Shown here piece after piece: positions 59,145 to 64,000 of a stretch of DNA of 64,000 nucleotides. The stretch lies in NCBI GenBank assembly GCA_944382905.1, contig CALWNU010000028.1:1-64000 (forward strand), written 5' to 3'. The DNA is from an uncultured Clostridia bacterium (GTDB lineage Bacteria; Bacillota; Clostridia; Oscillospirales; Ruminococcaceae). Both the position numbers and the translations under genes were made by a program. Position 1 is the first letter of the stretch, and the number at the start of each line of letters is the position of its first letter. Under the pieces are notes generated by a model. The model did no database searches. It had not been told where the DNA came from and saw only the letters and a program-made list of their open reading frames with translations.

Positions 59145-60521
59145 GTGTGCGGCAGCTATGAAGAAATTTTAAAACAGAAAAAACATTTCCATTTTATTGG
59201 GATCGGCGGGTCAGGCATGTTCCCGCTGGTTCAGATTTTACATCAGAAAGGCTGCTACATTACCGGATCGGACAACAATGAAACGGATACTGTAGAATAT
59301 GAACGCAGCCAGCTCGGCATCCCGGTCCATATCGGGCACGACCCGGCAAACCTGGCCGGCGCGGACTGCGTCATTTATACCGCTGCCGTTTCGCCGGAAA
59401 ATCCGGAACTAAAAGCGGCCTTGGATTCCGGCATTCTGGTTTTGGAGCGCGCGAAAATGCTGGGGCTGATTTCACAAGGGTATCACAACGCGCTGTGCGT
59501 GTCCGGCACCCACGGGAAAACGACGACCTCCGCGATGATCACCCAGATTTTACTCGGCTGCGGCATGGACCCTTCGGTGGTCATCGGGGGGAAACTGCCG
59601 CTGCTGCATGGCAGCGGGCGCGTGGGAAAAAGCGGCCTGCTGGTCTGCGAAGCGTGCGAATTCAACGACCATTTTCTGGAGCTTTCCCCAGATATCTCGG
59701 TCATTTTGAACATTGACGCCGACCATTTGGAGTATTTTGGATCCCTGGAAAATATTATCCGTTCTTTCCGAACATTCGCCCAAAAAACAAGCCGCACGCT
59801 GATTGTAAACGGGGACGATTCCAATACCCGGAAGGCGGTCCAGGACCTGACGGGAAAAGAAATCATCACTTTTGGATACGATCCTGCCTGCGATTACTCC
59901 GCGGCTGACATCTCTTACCATCCGGAAACCAAAACCACCTTTTCGCTTCTGCACCACGGGAAAAAGGTCATCGACATCGCGCTGTCCATTCCCGGCAAGC
60001 ATAACATCCTCAATGCGGTGGCTGCCTGCGCCGCCTGTTTGCAGGTGGGCGTTCCGCCGCAAGCCCTCGCCGCCCAGTTAAAGGACTTTCATGGCGCGCA
60101 CCGGCGTTTTGAGATTTTAGGCACGAAAAACGGTATCACCATCGCCGACGATTATGCCCACCACCCCACCGAACTGGCGGCTACCTTAAAAGCGGCGAAG
60201 GAGATGCATTTTGGGCAGGTTTGGGCCGTGTTTCAGCCATTCACCTACTCCAGAACCAAAATTTTATTTGACGAATTCGTACAGGTGCTTCCCATTGCCG
60301 ACCATGTGATTCTAGCCCCGATTATGGGCGGACGGGAGACCAATCAATACGGGATTACGTCAGAAGATCTGGCCGCAAAGATTCCGGGAAGCATTTGCCT
60401 GCCTTCCTTTGAAGCAATTGCTTCGTATGCGTTGTCTCATGCATCACCGGGGGATCTGGTCATCACCTTGGGATGCGGCGATATCAACAAGTGCTCCAAA
60501 ATGATGGTGGAACACCGTTAG
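59145..60521 (+). CDS. murC: UDP-N-acetylmuramate--L-alanine ligase
   Basis: A 458-residue Mur ligase. The N-terminal UDP-binding GIGGSGMFPLV (about residues 20-30), ATP loop SGTHGKTTTSAMI, and ADDYAHHPTELAATL are all MurC hallmarks. It adds the first L-Ala to UDP-MurNAc in peptidoglycan synthesis. Start GTG 59145 has GGGAGG 8 bp upstream. It stands alone here rather than in a mur/dcw cluster. A terminator separates it from aspartokinase. Confidence 0.96.
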   Translation: MCGSYEEILKQKKHFHFIGIGGSGMFPLVQILHQKGCYITGSDNNETDTVEYERSQLGIPVHIGHDPANLAGADCVIYTAAVSPENPELKAALDSGILVLERAKMLGLISQGYHNALCVSGTHGKTTTSAMITQILLGCGMDPSVVIGGKLPLLHGSGRVGKSGLLVCEACEFNDHFLELSPDISVILNIDADHLEYFGSLENIIRSFRTFAQKTSRTLIVNGDDSNTRKAVQDLTGKEIITFGYDPACDYSAADISYHPETKTTFSLLHHGKKVIDIALSIPGKHNILNAVAACAACLQVGVPPQALAAQLKDFHGAHRRFEILGTKNGITIADDYAHHPTELAATLKAAKEMHFGQVWAVFQPFTYSRTKILFDEFVQVLPIADHVILAPIMGGRETNQYGITSEDLAAKIPGSICLPSFEAIASYALSHASPGDLVITLGCGDINKCSKMMVEHR

Positions 60522-60545
60522 CGCTTTGAAAAAAGCATAGAAATA

Positions 60546-60580
60546 AAAAAGAATGGGATGCAGATCATCCCATTCTTTTT
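60546..60580. terminator. Bidirectional terminator, murC / aspartokinase
   Basis: A 10-bp stem GAATGGGATG/CATCCCATTC (60551-60560 and 60566-60575) is flanked by AAAAAA on the left and TTTTTT on the right. Confidence 0.9.
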
Positions 60581-60599
60581 TATTTGCATTTACGATTAT

Positions 60600-61817
60600 T
60601 TATTGCGGCAAATCCGCCAAGAACGCATCATGGATCGCCGCCACCGCGCGGGTGGAATCCTGGGCGTCGATCAAAACAGAAATCTTGATTTCGCTGGTGG
60701 AAATCATCTGAATGTTGATATTGGCATCCATTAACGCCTCAAACATTTTCGCTGCCACGCCGGGATTGCTCTGCATCCCCGCGCCGACCACAGAAACCTT
60801 CGAGATGTTTTCCGCCCGCTCTACCGACTGGAACCGAAGCACGTCTTTTAACGATTCCGCCACTTTCACCGCTTCTTCCAGGTTTCCCTTCGACACGGTA
60901 AAGCTGATGTCTTTGGTCCCGTCGCGGCCAATAGACTGCAAAATAATATCCACATCGATTTTTTTCGAAGCCAGCTCAGCAAACAACCGGAATGCGATGC
61001 CGGGGCTGTCCGGCACGCCGACTACAGAAATTCTTGCCACATCGTTGTCTCTCGCTACCCCTTTGATCAACATTTTTTCCACGTCTGTTACCTCCTTGAC
61101 TTTGGTCCCGGGTTTGCGCTCTAAGCTGGAAAGCACTTCCAAATTGACATTGTATTTTTTGGCCATTTCCACCGACCGGTTATGTAGGACATTGGCTCCC
61201 AAGCTAGCCAATTCCAGCATTTCATCGTAAGTAATTTCCTCTAATTTCTGAGCGTTGGGGACAATCCGCGGGTCGGCGGTGTAAACGCCGTCCACATCCG
61301 TGTAAATCTGGCACAGGTCTGCATGGAACGCTGCCGCCAACGCCACCGCGCTGGTATCGGAACCACCGCGGCCCAATGTCGTAATATTGTCATACCGGTT
61401 GATCCCCTGGAATCCCGCCACCACCACAATATTGTGCTTTTCAATCTCGTTTTCGATCCGCTCTTTTTGAATCCGCCGGATCCTGGCTTTGCTGTAATTG
61501 GAATCCGTGACAAATCCAGCCTGCGGGCCGGTCAAGGAAACCACCGGATAGCCCAGCCGCTCAATCGCCATGGCTAGCAGCGCAATGGAAATTTGCTCAC
61601 CGGTGGAGAGCAGGACGTCCATTTCCCGTTTGGAGGGATTGGGGTTGATCTGCGCCGCTTTTTCAATCAAATCGTCCGTCGTATCCCCCTGGGCCGACAC
61701 GACTACGATCACGTCGTTTCCTTTTTCGTATGTATCGGTTACAATATGCGCCACATTGAATACCCGCTCGGTATTCTCCACCGAAGAACCGCCAAATTTC
61801 TGAACGATTAAACTCAT
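60600..61817 (-). CDS. Aspartate kinase
   Basis: A 405-residue aspartokinase. VQKFGGSSVENTERV opens the kinase domain, LGRGGSDTSAVALAA gives the nucleotide/substrate site, and YTDVDGVYTADPR follows. Two ACT domains occupy the C-terminal 150 residues, so feedback by lysine or threonine is likely. It makes aspartyl phosphate for the lysine, threonine and methionine routes. Its start overlaps the thrB stop (ATGA). Which isoenzyme it is cannot be told, so no gene symbol is given. Confidence 0.96.
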   Translation of the reverse strand: MSLIVQKFGGSSVENTERVFNVAHIVTDTYEKGNDVIVVVSAQGDTTDDLIEKAAQINPNPSKREMDVLLSTGEQISIALLAMAIERLGYPVVSLTGPQAGFVTDSNYSKARIRRIQKERIENEIEKHNIVVVAGFQGINRYDNITTLGRGGSDTSAVALAAAFHADLCQIYTDVDGVYTADPRIVPNAQKLEEITYDEMLELASLGANVLHNRSVEMAKKYNVNLEVLSSLERKPGTKVKEVTDVEKMLIKGVARDNDVARISVVGVPDSPGIAFRLFAELASKKIDVDIILQSIGRDGTKDISFTVSKGNLEEAVKVAESLKDVLRFQSVERAENISKVSVVGAGMQSNPGVAAKMFEALMDANINIQMISTSEIKISVLIDAQDSTRAVAAIHDAFLADLPQ

Positions 61818-62725
61818 TGGAAGTGTTCCCCCTCTTCTTCTAATACACGAGCGCCTACATTAGTGACAGACAGCTCGTGGATTTGCCATTGGCAAAGTCC
61901 CAACGCATCGCACCCCGCGCGCATCTGCGAAACGAAATCCCGTTTTTCCCTGTTGACAATCGCCATCAAGGTGGATCCGGCCCCACTGATATAGGCCGCG
62001 TAAGCGCCGTACTGGTAGGCAAGATCAAACACCTCGTGCGCGCCATGGATCAAGGAAAGACGGTAAGGCTGGTGCAGCCTGTCGTCGCATGCCACTTTTA
62101 AATTGTGGTAATTGCCCGAGTACAAAGACACGGACATCAACGCCGCACGGGAAAGATTGAAGACGGCGTCCTGATGGGAAACATCCCTTGGCAGGGCCTG
62201 CCGCGCGAAAGAAGTTTGCAACTCAAAATTCGGCACAATCGCCACAAAGCTCAGATCCTGTGCGATGGCCTGTTTGACATAATAGACCTTCCCTTTTTCC
62301 AACACAGCCGTCACCAACCCGCCCAGCAAAGCCGGTGTGGCGTTGTCCGGATGCCCTTCCAACGTGGCCGCGATGTTCACCAATTCCCGTTGGCACAACG
62401 GGCTTCCCAACAGATGGTTGGCACCGACAATCCCACCTACAATGCAGGCGGAAGAACTCCCCAGGCCCCTGGCCATTGGGATTCGGTTGGTCTGCCGGAT
62501 CTTCATCCCTTTCAACGGCTTGCCACACAAATCATAAAGATACCGAGCGCTCTGATACACCAGATTGGTTTCATCCGTGGGAATGGGGATTGCGTCGGTG
62601 GCGCAAATTTCCACCCGGTCCGACTCTTCCATTTCAATGTCATTGTACATGGTAACCGCCAAGCCCAGCGAATCAAATCCGGAGCCGATATTCGCACTGG
62701 TGGCAGGGATCTGTACTTTTATCAT
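61814..62725 (-). CDS. thrB: Homoserine kinase
   Basis: A 303-residue GHMP kinase. The ATP loop PMARGLGSSSACIVGG (about residues 83-98), N-terminal VQIPATSANIGSGFDSLGLA and C-terminal SGAGSTLMAIV give all three GHMP motifs. It phosphorylates homoserine on the way to threonine. ATG 62725 has AAAGGAG 7 bp upstream. threonine synthase is not in this window. Confidence 0.96.
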   Translation of the reverse strand: MIKVQIPATSANIGSGFDSLGLAVTMYNDIEMEESDRVEICATDAIPIPTDETNLVYQSARYLYDLCGKPLKGMKIRQTNRIPMARGLGSSSACIVGGIVGANHLLGSPLCQRELVNIAATLEGHPDNATPALLGGLVTAVLEKGKVYYVKQAIAQDLSFVAIVPNFELQTSFARQALPRDVSHQDAVFNLSRAALMSVSLYSGNYHNLKVACDDRLHQPYRLSLIHGAHEVFDLAYQYGAYAAYISGAGSTLMAIVNREKRDFVSQMRAGCDALGLCQWQIHELSVTNVGARVLEEEGEHFQ

Positions 62726-62747
62726 ATGCCGTTCTCCTTTCTCCGGT

Positions 62748-63977
62748 TCATCCAAGCAGGCGGATTTTTCCTAGGATCTGTACATCCTTTCCCATCCGCC
62801 GTTCGCATTCTATCGCCTGTTGCTCCGACAGCACCCCGGTGACAAACGCGACCTCGTCCGTCGGGCGCCCCGGCCGGTCCAGATTTTGTACCATTCCCCA
62901 TCCCTCTGCGATTTTCTCTTGGGAAACGGCGCCCCGCAGCCGGTAATAAAACGCGTGCCGATATTCGGACAGCGGCGCCACGGTATCCGCATTGGAATCT
63001 TTCCAGGTCAGGGACTGGCTGGTTTGGGAGGATTTGGCAATATGGACGATATCCGCAACCACTGCGGAAGCGGTAGGCAGTTTGCCGGCGCCTTTTCCAT
63101 AAAACATCACATCTCCGGTGGCGTCCGCACGCAGCAGCACACCGTTGAACACATCGTCCACCCGAGATAGCTGGTTGGAAAAAGGAACCCAGGCAGGGCT
63201 GACCAGGACCTCATTTTTGCCATTGGGCAGCCGTTTGGCCTTTCCAATGAGTTTGACGGCGTACCCCGCGCGCTGCGCATAGGACACATCTTCCAGCGTA
63301 ATCCCCCGGATCCCTTCGGTGTATACTTCCTTGGGATACACATGCTTGCCAAACGCCAGCGAAGCGAGAATACAGATTTTGCGGCAGGCGTCGATTCCAT
63401 CCACATCCGCATCCGGATTCTTTTCCGCATAGCCCAGCTGCTGTGCCAGCGCCAACGCGTCTGAAAACTCCATATGATCTTGAATCATTTTCGTAAGAAT
63501 AAAATTGGTGGTACCGTTTAAAATCCCGTCGATCTCATCAATTCTGTTCGCAGCAAGGCAAAGATGCATCGGGCGAATGATCGGGATTCCGCCCCCTACG
63601 CTGGCTTCAAAAAAGAAATTCACATTTTTTTCCTTTGCCAACGCCAGCAGCTGCGCCCCCTTCTCCGCCACCAGCTCTTTGTTGGAGGTGACAACGCTTT
63701 TCCCCTGTCCCAAACAGGCTTTGACATACTCATACGCAGGATGCAGCCCGCCCATCGCTTCCACCACAATACGGATGGACGAATCCTCCAGAATATCTTC
63801 CACCCGTTTTGTAAACCGGTCCGCATACGGAGTCTGCGGAAAATCCCGCAGATCCAAAATTTTTGCGCAGTACAGCGGTTCTCCTGCTTTTTGGGCCAGG
63901 GATTCGGTTTTTTCTTCCAGCAACTGCGCAACGCCGGAACCTACGACGCCATGCCCCATCAACGCAACCTTGATCAT
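62748..63977 (-). CDS. hom: Homoserine dehydrogenase
   Basis: A 409-residue dehydrogenase. The NAD(P) loop is LMGHGVVGSGVAQLLEE (residues 7-23); the catalytic domain has EASVGGGIPIIRPM and ILNGTTNFILTKM, and a C-terminal ACT-like part contains FYYRLRGAVSQEK. It reduces aspartate semialdehyde to homoserine. A GGGGG Shine-Dalgarno-like run lies upstream, near the window edge. The hom-thrB-aspartokinase gene order forms one operon; its promoter is outside. Confidence 0.96.
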   Translation of the reverse strand: MIKVALMGHGVVGSGVAQLLEEKTESLAQKAGEPLYCAKILDLRDFPQTPYADRFTKRVEDILEDSSIRIVVEAMGGLHPAYEYVKACLGQGKSVVTSNKELVAEKGAQLLALAKEKNVNFFFEASVGGGIPIIRPMHLCLAANRIDEIDGILNGTTNFILTKMIQDHMEFSDALALAQQLGYAEKNPDADVDGIDACRKICILASLAFGKHVYPKEVYTEGIRGITLEDVSYAQRAGYAVKLIGKAKRLPNGKNEVLVSPAWVPFSNQLSRVDDVFNGVLLRADATGDVMFYGKGAGKLPTASAVVADIVHIAKSSQTSQSLTWKDSNADTVAPLSEYRHAFYYRLRGAVSQEKIAEGWGMVQNLDRPGRPTDEVAFVTGVLSEQQAIECERRMGKDVQILGKIRLLG

Positions 63978-64000
63978 TTGACAACTACCCCCATCTTTCC

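Noticed and set aside
1..64000. CRISPR array, prophage, insertion sequence or integrative element
   Set aside because: I searched for direct repeats with regular spacing, transposase or integrase motifs and tRNA-linked integration near 1-159 and 28766-28841, and found none.

Overview
The window looks like core chromosome of an anaerobic, endospore-forming Clostridia bacterium, probably of the Oscillospirales/Ruminococcaceae type. The evidence is the complete spoIIIA gene set, spoVG and cwlD, T-box leaders with TTGACA/TATAAT promoters, an IspH-ribosomal S1 fusion, a DnaD/DnaI-type helicase-loader pair and the phoH-ybeY-era-yqzL-recO order. I see no prophage, insertion sequence, integrase, CRISPR array or rRNA. 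The taxonomic placement is an inference from gene order and family content.

Layout. 1-159: tRNA-Asp and tRNA-Val. 300-7058: a small DUF3787-like gene, then a minus-strand repair and ribosome-maturation operon (phoH, ybeY, era, yqzL-like, recO, mutS2, a ComEA-like gene). 7076-8686: tyrS behind a tyrosine T-box. 8694-19855: a very compact minus-strand operon (nusB, TsaD paralogue, xseA, xseB, ispA, DUF212, dxs, tlyA, nadK, argR, recN, ThrE-type exporter). 19885-20445: asp23. 20516-28688: the spoIIIA genes, in which AA-AB and AC-AH are separated by three plus-strand genes (TrmH-type methylase, DUF362 ferredoxin, patatin). 28722-31036: tRNA-Gly and the DnaD/DnaC-like pair. 31012-35186: an ABC-F protein with an attenuator-like leader, then a MacB-like permease and a membrane fusion protein. 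35306-39809: a small Cys-rich protein, radA, cwlD, an unknown membrane protein and pyk. 39841-42855: metNIQ under a methionine T-box. 42876-50353: a Ca2+-type P-ATPase, sbcCD and an unknown gene. 50371-53110: a DHHW/MBOAT acetylation pair preceded by an apparently structured noncoding region. 53206-58543: ispH-rpsA fusion, plsC, cmk, a flavoprotein and an RpiR regulator. 58648-60580: spoVG and murC, divergent. 60600-63977: aspartokinase, thrB and hom.

How the genes fit together. dxs, ispA and ispH cover early, late and middle steps of isoprenoid synthesis. hom, thrB and aspartokinase make threonine and methionine precursors, while metNIQ imports methionine. recN, recO, radA, mutS2, sbcCD and xseAB form an unusually dense set of recombination and repair genes. 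The spoIIIA genes, spoVG and cwlD act in sporulation and cortex maturation.

The observations most worth checking are the multi-stem RNA-like region upstream of the MBOAT gene (about 52912-53100), the split spoIIIA locus with its long AA/AB overlap, the leader of the ABC-F gene with a minimal upstream ORF and a terminator, and an inverted-repeat leader upstream of ybeY.
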